NCBI GenBank assembly: GCA_037179385.1
Contig: CM074194.1
Location: forward strand, 186,001 to 250,000
Reading direction: 5' to 3'
DNA from: Holothuria scabra
Lineage: Eukaryota; Echinodermata; Holothuroidea; Aspidochirotida; Holothuriidae
Length of the DNA: 64,000 nt
The notes below the pieces were generated by a model. That model saw nothing but the letters and a program-made list of their open reading frames with translations. It had not been told where the DNA came from and searched no databases. Numbering within the stretch: the stretch's first letter is position 1; each line of letters begins with the position of its first letter. The translations under genes were made by a program, and so were the position numbers. Of the stretch, positions 45,001 to 56,779 are shown in pieces.

Positions 45001-47390
45001 GAAGAGGTGCCCTATGTGTTCTATCGTTGGGTCAATCCCGTATGTGTTATATCATTGAAGAGGTGCTCTATGTGTTCTATCGTTGGGTCAACCCCGTATG
45101 TGTTATATCATTGAAGAGGTGCCCTATGTGCTCTATCGTTGGGTCAATCCCGTATGTGTTATATCACTGAAGTGGTGCCCTATGTGTTCTATCGTTGGGT
45201 CAATCCCGTATGTGTTATATCATTGAAGAGGTGCTCTATGTGTTCTATCGTTGGGTCAACCCCGTATGTGTTATATCATTGAAGAGGTGCTCTATGTGTT
45301 CTATCGTTGGGTCAACCCCGTATGTGTTATATCATTGAAGAGGTGCCCTATGTGTTCTATCGTTGGGTCAACCCCGTATGTGTTATATCATTGAAGAGGT
45401 GCCCTATGTGTTCTATCGTTGGGTCAACCCCGTATGTGTTATATCATTGAAGAGGTGCCCTATGTGTTCTATCGTTGGGTCAACCCCGTATGTGTTATAT
45501 CATTGAAGAGGTGCCCTATGTGTTCTATCGTTGGGTCAACCCCGTATGTGTTATATCATTGAAGAGGTGCCCTATGTGTTCTATCGTTGGGTCAATCCCG
45601 TATGTGTTATATCATTGAAGAGGTGCCCTATGTGTTCTATCGTTGGGTCAACCCCGTATGTGTTATTATATCATTGAAGAGCTGCCCTATGTGTTCTATC
45701 GTTGGCTCAACCCCGTATGTGTTACATCATTGAAGAGGCGTCCTATGTGTTCTATCGTTGGGTCAACCCCGTATGTGTTATATCATTGAAGAGGTGCCCT
45801 ATGTGTTCTATCGTTGGGTCAACCCCGTATGTGTTATATCATTGAAGAGGTGCCCTATGTGTTCTATCGTTGGGTCAACCCCGTATGTGTTATATCATTG
45901 AAGAGGTGCCCTATGTGTTCTATCGTTGGGTCAACCCCGTATGTGTTATATCATTGAAGAGGTGCCCTATGTGCTCTATCGTTGGGTCAACCCCGTATGT
46001 GTTATATCACTGAAGTGGTGCCCTATGTGTCCTATCGTTGGGTCAACCCCGTATGTGTTATATCATTGAAGAGGTGCCCTATGTGTTCTATCGTTGGGTC
46101 AACCCCGCATGTGTTATTCTACTGAAGTGGTGCTTTATGTGTTCTATCGTTGGGTCAATCCCGTATGTGTTATATCAATGAAGAGGGATCTATGTGTTCT
46201 ATCGTTGGGTCAACCCCGTATGTGTTATATCACTGAAGTGGTGCCCTATGTGTTCTATCGTTGGGTCAATCCCGTATGTGTTATATCATTGAAGAGGTGC
46301 TCTATGTGTTCTATCGTTGGGTCAACCCCGTATGTGTTATATCATTGAAGAGGTGCCCTATGTGTTCTATCGTTGGGTCAACCCCGTATGTGTTATATCA
46401 ATGAAGAAGTGCTCTATGTGTTCTATCGTTGGGTCAACCCCGTATGTGTTATATCACTGAAGTGGTGCCCTATGTGTTCTATCGTTGGGTCAATCCCGTA
46501 TGTGTTATATCATTGAAGAGGTGCTCTATGTGTTCTAACGTTGGGTCAACCCCGTATGTGTTATATCATTGAAGAAGTGTCCTATGTGTTCTACCGTTGG
46601 GTCAACCTCGTATGTGTTATATCATTGAAGAGGTGCCCTTTGTGCTCTATCGTTGGGTCAATCCCGTATGTGTTATATCACTGAAGTGGTGCCCTATGTG
46701 TTCTATCGTTGGGTCAATCCCGTATGTGTTATATCATTGAAGAGGTGCTCTATGTGTTCTATCGTTGGGTCAACCCCGTATGTGTTATATCATTGAAGAG
46801 GTCCCTTTGTGTTCTATCGTTGGGTCAACCCCGTATGTGTTATATCATTGAAGAAGTGTCCTATGTGTTCTACCGTTGGGTCAACCTCGTATGTGTTATA
46901 TCATTGAAGAGGTGCCCTATGTGTTCTATCGTTGGGTCAGCCCCGTATGTGTTACATTACGGAAGAGCTGCCTATGTGTTCTATCGTTAGGTCAACCCTG
47001 TATGGGTAATATCGTTGAAGAGCTGCCCTATGTGTTCTATCGTTGGGTCAACCCCGTATGTTTTATATCATTGAATTGGTGCTCTGTGTGTTCTATCGTT
47101 GGGTCAATCCCGTATTTGTTAGGCCTACTTGAAGAGCTGCCCTATGTGTTCTATCGTTGGCTCAACTCCGTATGTGTTACATCACTGAAGAGGCGTCCTA
47201 TGTGTTCTATCGTTGGGTCAACCCCGTATGTGTTATACCATTTGAGAGCCGGTGTATGTGCTTTATCGTAGAGGCTTTCCTGTATGTGTTGTATCCTTGA
47301 AGACAGACAGATGTGCTATATTGTAGGGCGTGCCCTATGTGCTATACTAACCTTGGGCTAACTTAGGTACGTGTTATGTCCACGGAGGGC
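39062..47390. repeat. 56-bp satellite array, about 146 units, with higher-order structure
   Basis: The unit reads GTTCTATCGTTGGGTCAACC, then CCGTATGTGTTATATCATTG, then AAGAGGTGCCCTATGT. Variants include atatcaatgaag, attctactgaagtgg and atatcactgaagtgg. Spacing is 56 bp with occasional indels. The array is clean to about 47238 and decays to about 47390. Multi-unit blocks recur: one block appears at 42721, 43851 and 46094, and another at about 41500 and 46709. All small ORFs here are by-products. No flanking centromere or telomere evidence is visible. Confidence 0.97.
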
Positions 47391-48156
47391 TGGGTCGCAG
47401 GTGTCCATGTGATTTAAAGGCGAGGTCTAACTGCGGATTTGTGCAGCGAGTTGTTCTCATATCAAGACATTTATTTCGTATTGAGGGCGTTCTGGAAGGC
47501 AGAGGCACACAGACGTACAAGGCACAGGGAGAGAGGCAACCCTCTTAGACGCTGGACCTCCTGCTAGAGAAAGGGGGAAGCTGTAGGGAACAAGGGACGA
47601 GTGCCCCCCCCCCCCCCTTCAAAGACGTATATAGTGGGATGTTGGAGCCAGGAGGCAAAGATTAAGACACTACGACATCTTGAGGGCCGAGACCACATCG
47701 CTTGTTGAAACAACGGGGAGTCGGCTGGCACAAAACCCACGTGCTGATCGCTTTTAAAATTGTATCGTTTTACCGTTTCTAGGTGTAAATAGCATTATCC
47801 TATATTAGGATTTGACTGTAATCGAATTATCAGAGTTCATGAATAATTATTTGATTAACTTTAGAAACTTGTGTTCTGTCCATTTTTTACATGTGTGTGT
47901 GTTAACAATGTCCACTCTATAGCCTATCCCCGGACCACACTTTAATTTTTAGCGGCGCGTTACAGGTCTTCGTTGATTTTCATAACTTATTTTCTTCGCG
48001 TGTGTTTAAATTTCATGGGTACTGTTTGGGAGGATCAAGTGTGCCGCCGAAACCGTTGGTATGAGTTATTTCAGTTGTTAGATGGGAAATTATTTGCTTC
48101 GTTTTGTTTAGGGAATCGTATAATTCAAAGTTTATATGCAGGCACTTCCTTTCGCG
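47391..48156. other. Intergenic, unassigned
   Basis: A C run at about 47603-47618 and no recognised gene. Confidence 0.5.
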
Positions 48157-48260
48157 GCAACAAGCCACTGAGCCACAACTGAAAAGAGCCGTGGCCGGCT
48201 CGACTTGAACCGATCGGTTGGAAACTGAGCTGTAAAACTCCTTTTAACCTAACCTAACCT
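48157..48260 (+). mobile_element. SINE, 3' half
   Basis: Reads caagccactgagccacaact, then gccgtggccggctcgacttg, then ttggaaactgagctgtaaaa, and ends with a CCTAA tail. Confidence 0.85.
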
Positions 48261-48699
48261 TTCGGGGCAAATTCGTGAAAATTGAGTTTAGTCAGTTTTG
48301 TAAGAGCCGTGCAATTTCCCTCTCAGGAAAATTCGGTTTTGTAAGCCTTTGAGTGGGGACCGAGCATGCTTCTCAACACAAGGGATCATGTTAAGTGTCA
48401 TGAAACTTATATATAAATAGATAGCCGGTTTGCGATACATTGTTTGATTGCCATCCTCCCTTAAAGTTGAGGAAGGATTCTCCTCGGTTACTGGAAGTTT
48501 TTCTCAAGCCAAAACAATCCCTCTCTCTTATACTCAGTTTATTAATACATCAAGGAGATACGGTAAGATCGGTAATCGGCCTGTGACATGATTCCCCGCC
48601 AAGCGGACTCACTTGTTCAGTCCCCCTTTTTCACATCATGGATGTCTAAACTGACTGCAAGAAGACCTTTCGTGCAGTCGTATTATACCTGTTCGTGTG

Positions 48700-48943
48700 T
48701 TAAAGGGAAAATGCAGCCACACTAACTTGGGTTAGTGAAGTTATTATCATGTTTGGTGAATGGTCTTTGAGAATCACGTGACTATCTCTACCTCGCCGGG
48801 AGTAACTACTTGGTTTACCTTGAACAGTTGAATGCAATATACAAGTCCTGAAATATCATAAAGTTGGAAGAAAAAGTAAAAAGAAAATTGTGGCGATTAC
48901 CTGTCGTTTCAAAACAAGTTTGGGGACTGGTTTTGCCCTTTAA
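48700..48943. mobile_element. MITE, family M2-like, TTAA flanked
   Basis: TTAAAGGGAAAATGCAGCCA at the left and GGTTTTGCCCTTTAA at the right form an inverted pair. The interior keeps the gaatcacgtgac and ggtttaccttgaacag blocks of M2. Confidence 0.72.
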
Positions 48944-49010
48944 GCTGTAATGTATACCCGTAGTAATATTCCAATAAGTGATCATGAAATGTATGGGTCT
49001 AAAACAGGGA

Positions 49011-49075
49011 GTCACCCTGGTATAAGCAGGGAGTTACCCTGGTCTAAGCAGGGAGCTACCCTGGTCTAAGCAAGT
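49011..49075. repeat. 22-bp tandem repeat, 3 copies
   Basis: AAGCAGGGAGTTACCCTGGT units with small changes. Each unit contains an imperfect CAGGG/CCCTG inverted pair. Confidence 0.85.
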
Positions 49076-49336
49076 TCTGTTCTCTTCATTTACATTCTGA
49101 AAAAACAAAATGACAGAAATCTCAACAACCCAATATTTGTCAAATCTGACTGTCTGAGGTATAAATTAAACTTTGAATTTGGGCAACCCAAAACAGGAAG
49201 AGGTCCGTTTTCCTTACCAAAATTTTCAAAGGCCAGAAGTGTCTGCGAGCGGGAAGTACCACCTCATCGATGTCAAGTCGTCGACAGACAAATGCATGGT
49301 GGACATGGAGAAGGCTTGTTACAAGCCAGCAAATTT

Positions 49337-49633
49337 TTAAAGGCCCAATTCTCTCACCCCAAACAGTACCAGTTCTCCTAACATTCTTACTTAAGCTCCT
49401 CCCACAATTGTCTGAAATTCATCCTCATCCAGACACAATCACAGTTTATTGCTTCAGGTTGAGTTCAGACAAGTTCAATGGAACACTCTCAGTATAGTTC
49501 ATGCTGTGAAATATAAACTGTGGTACTCTGCATTGTTTGAGTTAGCTGTCTATCAAAGAGCTGAGTAAATTGAGAATTTTGATTAACTCCTATAAGAATT
49601 GTAGCTTGGGCTGATAGGATTGTTCCTTTAAAG
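49337..49633. mobile_element. MITE, family M1, inverted orientation
   Basis: Starts TTAAAGGCCCAATTCTCTCA and ends GATTGTTCCTTTAA, with TTAA at both borders. The interior is the reverse complement of the 18881 copy (gtctgaaattcatcctcatcc). Confidence 0.85.
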
Positions 49634-51853
49634 CAGCTGAGTGATAATTCCATTCATTTTTTAGTTTTTACCATAACGATATTTGTGGTAGACATTATCA
49701 GGCTATCATTGATATTGTGCCGTCATCCCTTCATTCTCTTTATCAATTAGTGACTGTGTAACGTATTTTAAATGTAAAGGACGGTAACTCCTCATTCCGT
49801 TATTGATTATTTGAGCTTCTTTATTCTTCATAATAAGCGCTAAAGTCTGTTGTTTTAGTCATTTACTCCTGCCGGGTGCATGTTGTTCACCAGTTCACAT
49901 TATGCATTGCTGATATTTTCTTCACACTTCCGTGAGACGACTTATCCGCCATCTTTTTCATGTTCTCTCTCGCTGCACCACTGACCGTGGTGGTGTGATA
50001 TTTGCCAGTGGGTGCGTGCAAAAAAAAGTTCGCTAACGTGTCCTTTCGTCATGATCGATTCTTACGAGAAAACTTTTCTATGTTCCAGAACAGACTGAGA
50101 ACAGGATTTCAAATACAGTCTGAGGGTATTATTTAGACAATCTGAATATTAAAAAAACTTTATTAAAGTTTTACTTATGTGGTACAGAAACTTGTTTCAC
50201 GTGCAAACGTTTAAACAAGAAAAAAGTACACAGAAAGTAGATTTCCTTACATTTTAAATTTGAAAACAGTCGGTAAATTTTTAAAAAAGTGCAGGTCAAA
50301 TGCTATTTAAAAAAGTGTAATTTAAAAAAGATGGTTCAGAATAGCAAATTTGGCAAGTTTGTTTGAACCGTCAAGTTTCCTAAGGAAAATTTTTTTGTGG
50401 AACGCCAATTTTTTCTTCAAAATTGAAAAGGCTCGTGCCGTGTTGTTAAAATTTTGTTGATTTTTCTCTACATTGTTTACTAAATGTGGCAGTGCACGGG
50501 CCTAAATAATTGACACACTACTCGAGAGTAGTGCAGAACTCAATAAGAACAATATTATTGACAAATGGTAAAAATGCTTTCCGTGTAAAACTTTACACGT
50601 GAAATCTCTTTGATCAAATTTCTCAAATCAATCAAATATCAACCGTCGATGCTTTTAAAGTATATTTCGTATGTACAAAATCAGGTTAATCTATCTCTAC
50701 AAAATAAGCCTAAAAACAAGGGGAACTCAAATTATGAAATGGCAACCTGCAAGTGTCATAATTTTATGCGTGACATTTTTAAGTTACCCTCATTTTTACC
50801 AAATCTGGACAATTTAGACCTAGAACAATAATTCAGTTTTGTAGTAACTATATCACTACTTTAGATTGTGACCACACAAACACACCACTACCATTTTTAT
50901 AAAACTGACATGGCTGTATCCTTCGAAGGTGTATTTTTACCATTAGTACCCTAAATCACGTAGGTCTAAACACAAAGTATTTTGTTTTGTAATATATAAT
51001 GCAGTTTATTTCAATGCGATTATGTCTCTCTGGAAAGAAAATCCGTCTAATGTGCATATTTAAGAGGGTATCTTTCCACCAACCCACCACCCACCCCCCT
51101 CTCCCCGAAAAAATGATATGCAATTGTAAAGTACGTAACTTAATACCCACTATGTGACTGTGCTAGAGGACCTTGCAAGGTGACTGGACTAGGCTCAACA
51201 TACTACACTCCAAAAAATACCTTGTGAAATTTCACCAAATTCCGTGTCAGCATAACAGCCACACAATTCTGGTGAATTTAACTGGGTATTCTTATTCAAA
51301 AGAACGAAGAAAGTGTTTAAAACCCATGGGAAGGGCCAGGTAGTTTGGTTTAATCCACTAATTTCATGGTTAATGTAACTATAATTTTCTGGGAAAAAAT
51401 AACCAGGATAGAGTAGGTGCTCTATCAACACGAACGTGGTAAAATTTCACCAGACGTATTTTAGAGCTAGGGATATACTAGTGCTATTTTGCTTCCAACC
51501 CTTCTCTCTTAATACCTATACACCCGCTCGTAGCAGTACTGTAGTGAACCACTTAATTGGGAAAAATGCGTCAAAAAGTTTGATAAATGAGACCCAGGTA
51601 TTTCAACTACGACGACAGATGCTTCTGAAAGTATGACTGCGTACTAAAACTGAAGAATAATCCACAGCCAACTTTATTTTGATATGTTAAAGTAAAGCGA
51701 AACATATAAACACGTTGGTGAAAGTTTCATTTCTAAAGATATTAGCAATTGAAGTTGACACAAATTTCTACATAAAGTGAACTTGAAGCAAACAGGTGTA
51801 ATGTCATGGATTCATTGTTGGTAAATGTTTTGCTTTTCTTTATTATTGTCCTT
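49634..51853. other. Intergenic, unassigned
   Basis: AT-rich. ORFs up to 78 codons have no recognisable domain. No repeat family seen. Confidence 0.5.
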
Positions 51854-52115
51854 TTAAAGGTAAAGAGCAGTCCTCCCAAACTTATTTTGAAGAAAAAGCT
51901 TAATAACACAATTTTCATCTTATTTCTTTTCAAAGTATCTTTCATTACATTTTATGACTTTACCATTGCATATTCAAGGTAAACCAAGCAGTTACTTCTG
52001 GTAAAATTCACATTTGAAGAGAAAAAACATTGTCACATGACTCCCAACAGCCAATGATGAAACTGGACAGTCTACTACACTTCTTCAATTTGGGATGACT
52101 GCTCCTGCCCTTTAA
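51854..52115. mobile_element. MITE, family M2, good copy with TTAA borders
   Basis: TTAAAGGTAAAGAGCAGTCC at the left and GACTGCTCCTGCCCTTTAA at the right are inverted copies. The length is 262 bp. Confidence 0.88.
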
Positions 52116-52790
52116 TATAACCTTGAATTGATTAGGGATGCTATCTTGCCCATAACGCATACAAAGTTTTTAAAATTCCATTGCTCAGGATGCTATCAAT
52201 ATATAAATGTTTAGTTCCATAAAATCGAAAATTGGTGGTAACATGTAAACAAAAACAATGAATTGGCCTTCAATGGTAATCCATGACATCACACCTGGCT
52301 TGGTCCAAATTCATTCTATGAAGAAAATTTGCCATATTCAATTGCTAAAATTTTGAGAACCAAACGTGAGAAATGAATTAGAATTTTACCAGAATGTTTA
52401 GAATACATTCCAGTGATTGATCATTGTTGATTTCAAAATATTGGTACTGAAAGGTTGGCAAATTGTAAACAAATTTACCAAACAACCTCAATCCCTAAAA
52501 GACATTCGTCCTTTCATTTGTTTTATGACCAATGCTATGAATATTATCGTATATGATCATCTCTTTCTAGAAGAATAACATTGTTAGAATTTGTTTACCT
52601 TTTGGTGGCAGATGAGCTTTGGCAAGCCTTTGACGCGTTTTTTCCGATGTGAGAATACATTCTAGAGGAAGCACCAGCCAGCACTTGCTTCAACCAATGG
52701 TTCTTCTCTAGATGTTAAAATCCTACACCCAAGGCAAACACACCAGAAATAAAATTACATTTGAAATGTTTGCACCGATATCGTGATAAT
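52116..52790. other. Intergenic, unassigned
   Basis: No feature recognised. Confidence 0.5.
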
Positions 52791-52895
52791 ATGGTATTGC
52801 CCGAAGAAATTTTCTCTGCATGGGACGACGGAAAAACTCATCCTAGGCCGACGGGAAAGCGCTACAGTAGTGAGGACGTTGAGGTGTATATGTAA
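52791..52895 (+). CDS. Short protein-like ORF fragment, unassigned
   Basis: Encodes 34 residues, MVLPEEIFSAWDDGKTHPRP then TGKRYSSEDVEVYM, then TAA. The open frame extends upstream to an AG at about 52746, adding PEIKLHLKCLHRYRDN-like text. Composition looks coding, but no family was recognised and no neighbouring exon was found. It could be a stray last exon or chance. Confidence 0.25.
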   Translation: MVLPEEIFSAWDDGKTHPRPTGKRYSSEDVEVYM

Positions 52896-53479
52896 CTCTC
52901 TGGGCTTACTGTCAAACGACGCGAACTTTCGAGCGGAAAAAAATCTACCCGCTGAGAAAGTTCATGGAAAAACCTAGTCAGGTCAAAGAATGACACGACA
53001 GTCTCCATGATGGCAAGTGAAAATACATAGGGGAGAAAAAAAAAAAACTTTCACAGGGTTACCCAGAGAGCCAAATGCCAAGACTATTGACAGCCTTTCA
53101 ATAAATGCCATGCAATGTAGGCTAATTGAATCGATTTTATGTAAAAATCGATAGAGACATTTTTGCTGAAGACTCTAGCATCAGTATAATTTCAGGGGAA
53201 TTCCGTTCTCCCCAAATTGAGCGAAAAGACAAAATGAAAAGGTAACACCTCCGTCATGCAATTTGCAATAACTAACTCGGGTGTAAAATCGTTAGGTGCT
53301 CAGATGTGCTCAAGACAGTTTTTGAAATCTACTTCTTAATATATTTTAGGATATAAATTTTTCTTTAGTATGTCTTCTTTTCTCAAGGCTGAAAGGGGCG
53401 ATCGGGGTTTGGCAGAGAAAATGAAATTTTTCCTCTAACATTCGATTCTCAGTCCTTTCTAATCTGATTGTTACAGGCA

Positions 53480-53755
53480 GTACAGTTCCAATACTCTCAA
53501 CCTACAGGCTACTTCTTGCACAACTAAAACTCATCCTCATCCAGACACACGATAGTCATGAGTTAATGCTTCAAGGCAACCTGGTGAGCATCCAATGCCC
53601 TAATGTGCAATATTAGACGCTTTCAGTACATGATGCTTAGTACGAGCTGGTCTGCATTTTCTTAATTTAATGTCAATCAAAGAGCTGTGCCAAATGAGAA
53701 TTTCTGTTGACTACCAGTAAAATTGCATTGTTGAGGATTGGCTACCTTTAAACCA
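53480..53755. mobile_element. MITE, family M1, degenerate
   Basis: Shares actcatcctcatccagacac, gtcaatcaaagagctgtgcc and a TTTAAA border with the M1 copy at 49337-49633. Borders approximate. Confidence 0.65.
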
Positions 53756-53875
53756 GAATACAGAGCCAGTAAAGAACACTTTTAAGCTTAAGCGAAAAGA
53801 AACGTTCATTATTATGTTAATTACGGTTGAAAGGGGAATTCTCAACAATTATGGAGAAACCAGTTACGATCCATT

Positions 53876-54677
53876 TTTGCAACGACTGACCAATACGTAA
53901 CAACTATGAAAGTCGGTCCAAAATGGAACAACTTGTGCCCAAAATTTTACAACGTGAAGAATCACATCAAACGGTATTAAAAAAGATCCAAGTGGTGGAC
54001 AAAATGACGGACCTAAAAATTTTGGTTGGAAACCGGCGGGGTAAATCGGACAAGTAGGCCTATACTTCAAATGTGAGGTCACCGTGATAACTTTCGCAGC
54101 TTTTCAATTTGAAATGGCCCTTCCCGATATTTCGTATAAAACTATGTCCAAAAACAATGCAAAAAATGCTAGTCGACGGATTCGATTTACTTGGCCTTCA
54201 TCCAAAATTTTCGGGCGACCGTCATTTTGTCCGGCGTTTTGGATCATTTTTTAAACCTCCAATAGGACACAACTCAAACGGGTACTCAGAGTAAAGCAAG
54301 GCACGAAAAATCGACGCGTGCAACTCCCAGGTCAATCCGACCTTGTTTGACCGAATTTAGGAAGGAAAAGTTATTTTATCGACCATTTAGGATTTTTATG
54401 ACGTCTTCCGAAGCACCCAAGCGGGCAGGAAAAAGACCTTCTAGATGTTTTAGAACAAGGAGACACCCAAAAAGTATATATTTCAGGCATTGAGTACCGT
54501 TTGTTATGTGAAGTTGAATGGTGGAACTTCCAGAACGATCCTGTTATGTTATGGCGGTCATCTTGGATTTTTTTATACCATCTGATGTGAATCTTTACGT
54601 TATTACATTTTGGGCAGAAAGTTGTTTTATTTTGGAACAACATTCATGATTGTTACATTTTGGTCAGTTGTTAAAAA
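53876..54677. repeat. Long inverted repeat, about 115-bp arms
   Basis: The left arm (53876-53998) reverse complemented reads ggatcttttttaataccgtttgatgtgattcttcacgtt and onward. The right arm (54561-54677) reads ggatttttttataccatctgatgtgaatctttacgtt and onward, at roughly 75-80% identity by eye. A third, shorter copy of the inner part (accgtcattttgtccgg-gttttggatc) lies at about 54217-54251. Possibly a foldback or TIR element. No ORF with a recognised domain. Confidence 0.65.
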
Positions 54678-55959
54678 ATTAATCGTCACAAAGCAGGATA
54701 AGACAGGCTCTTCTATAAAGTGGCCAGTCACATCGAAACACAAGCTCCGTATACGTTCCACTTTTCAAAATGAAGTGTTGCAGATTCTACTTATTTCAAG
54801 CCAATTTGTGAATATTTACCCCTTTTGGATAGAGGAAAACGAGAATGGTACCCCAGTGCATTCTAATATATCTCATCCCCAAAGGTTTGGCCGCGTTGAA
54901 AGCTATCCCCTTCAATACTTTGTCTGGCTACAAAAGTGGACCCCAACCGTAAGCCCCTTTGCAATAATGAGTTAAAACGTGCCATCTTGCTAACACTATC
55001 CAATACGGAGCGTCATCCTTAGTTTTCGCGGAACGCCAAAAAAGTTTGAGACCGACACGCCCCATAGATCAGAGGAAATACCATATGCTATGTCTTCTAA
55101 CTTGTTAGCACTCTAAAATATATACCAAAGTTCAGTTCCGGATGAAACGATGTGTAATTATTGTGTATGTTCTTGATTTATTCATTTATTTGTTTCATCT
55201 TGTGCTGACACTCCTAGCCCTCTAGCGTTTCTACAGGGAGGAGGGGGGAGGGGGTGAACGTGCCGCAGAATGTAAGGATCACTAACTTAACCCTTACTTT
55301 AATCCCTAACCCTAATCTTACCTCAACTCCAAACATAATCCTAATCCATATACAACCTCACACTGACCACCATTAGTTCCTAGCGCGCTGGAAGCAAAAT
55401 TCCGGGTTACCCGGGCTGGGGGACAACTATGGTTTCCACGTATACTTTGTTTACAACAGACTTTTGAAAGTAGAGTGTACTAAGTGTAATTTGGTCAGGG
55501 TTACCCATACCATACTTTCTCTAGGTACCCTGAAACACAGTAACGCCACTGGAAGGATCGGGACCATTTCATTGTTGTCTAATTAAATTTCGTGGAGATG
55601 TGGCCCTGCGATCCTTTGGGGTGTGAGGTTCAGGAACTGGAAGGAGCTGAAACTCTAAACAGCTGCACTTCCGGGAGCATAATAACCAGACAGAATAAGC
55701 ATTTAGATATCAATTGGTCTTGCATGCATATCAGCATGTCACAAAATTCATGGTGAAGCCTTGAGCTGTCCTTGCCAACAGACTCCCTGTTCCAAGCGAT
55801 GGCGGCCAAGCCCATGTGAAAGTGACATAATTATACATATTTAAGTACAATTGTCCCTCCCTCATGTTGCTTTGAAGTCCAATGCACAAAAGTAACTTCT
55901 TTTTTTCCCATTCCATTTCTTTTGAAGTCTTGTACATTTGTATCTATTCATCTACCCTG
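54678..55959. other. Intergenic, unassigned
   Basis: The 121-codon ORF at 54610-54975 overlaps the inverted repeat and has no recognised domain. A short CCCTAA-rich stretch (about 55288-55340) is too degenerate for a telomeric tract. Confidence 0.4.
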
Positions 55960-56694
55960 GTAGTGGTTGATTACGCAAGATTTTCATTTTTAAAGAAAAA
56001 TATTTTTAAAGAAATATTTGATAATATGGAGCTTGTATTGCAGAAAATTTTGGATTCTGGGTATCCTGTAAGCAAATTTGAAAAGTGTGGGGATTATTGA
56101 ATAATTTACAACTTCAGATTAACAAATCCGAGATAGCACGAGGACTTGAGAATGTTGTTTTTAAATATTATTCGAGGCATGCCAAAATGAGGCTCTCCAA
56201 TGACATTCCGAAACTTCGTTGTCTTGTGCAGACAATAAATTCAAAATCAAGGGCCCTTTTGAAGAAAATTTTGAATTTTATGGAAGAAAAAATAAGGAAA
56301 ACGGTAAATGGTCGGTGTTACTTGATGATATGGTATCAAAAGGTGGATTTCTAATTTTTTCTTTCATTTCCAGAGCCAGGGGAATTTTTCCAAACTTTGT
56401 TGTCGTTTTAGAAACGAAATCTCTTCTATTGAAGAAAACTTGTAATTTCATGAAGTAAAATTTAAGAAAACAGCATGATAGCAGTGATTGGATGATCCGA
56501 TGTGATGTCACATAGGACAAACTGTCAGCTTTTTCTATTCCGGGAGCTAGGAAAAGTTTCTCAAACTGATTTCTGAGTGTCTATTTGTGGCGCGCTGAAT
56601 ATATTTCACTTTTTTAAACAAGTAATTACAAATACGCAGCGGTTCTTGGGAATGGTTCGAAATATGGTGAAAAATCGCATTAAAACAGACTGGT
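55960..56694. mobile_element. Older H2 hAT-like element, left part
   Basis: Contains the H2 interior in reverse orientation: gcttgtattgcagaaaattttgg, ttgttgtc-ttagaaacg, gtggcgcgctgaat. It breaks off at ACTGGT (56689-56694). The continuation ACTGGTATTACTTGATGACAG is at 61184. The left terminus was not identified. Confidence 0.6.
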
Positions 56695-56779
56695 CAGGCG
56701 CCGATCCAGACAGTTCAAGGGGGGCGGGGCTGAAAGCGGGTAAGAGGGACGTAGGGTTATTTTCTGTCTGAGAGTATAT
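56695..56779. mobile_element. H3 element, left part
   Basis: Starts CAGGCGCCGATCCAGACAG and matches the 5' half of the 1315-1480 element (ggatccagaca-ttcaa-ggggggc). The other half is at about 61085-61183. Confidence 0.65.

Noticed and set aside
39231..47271. Many ORFs with the pattern VFYRWVNPVCVISLKRC
   Set aside because: By-products of the 56-bp satellite. The frame rotates every unit and stops recur.
39062..47390. CRISPR-like array
   Set aside because: No unique spacers. Units are head-to-tail copies, and the genome is eukaryotic.
54610..54975. 121-codon ORF as a gene
   Set aside because: It overlaps an inverted repeat, has no recognised domain, and its composition looks like AT-rich chance.
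55288..55340. Interstitial telomere repeat
   Set aside because: Only scattered CCCTAA-like words, no tandem run.
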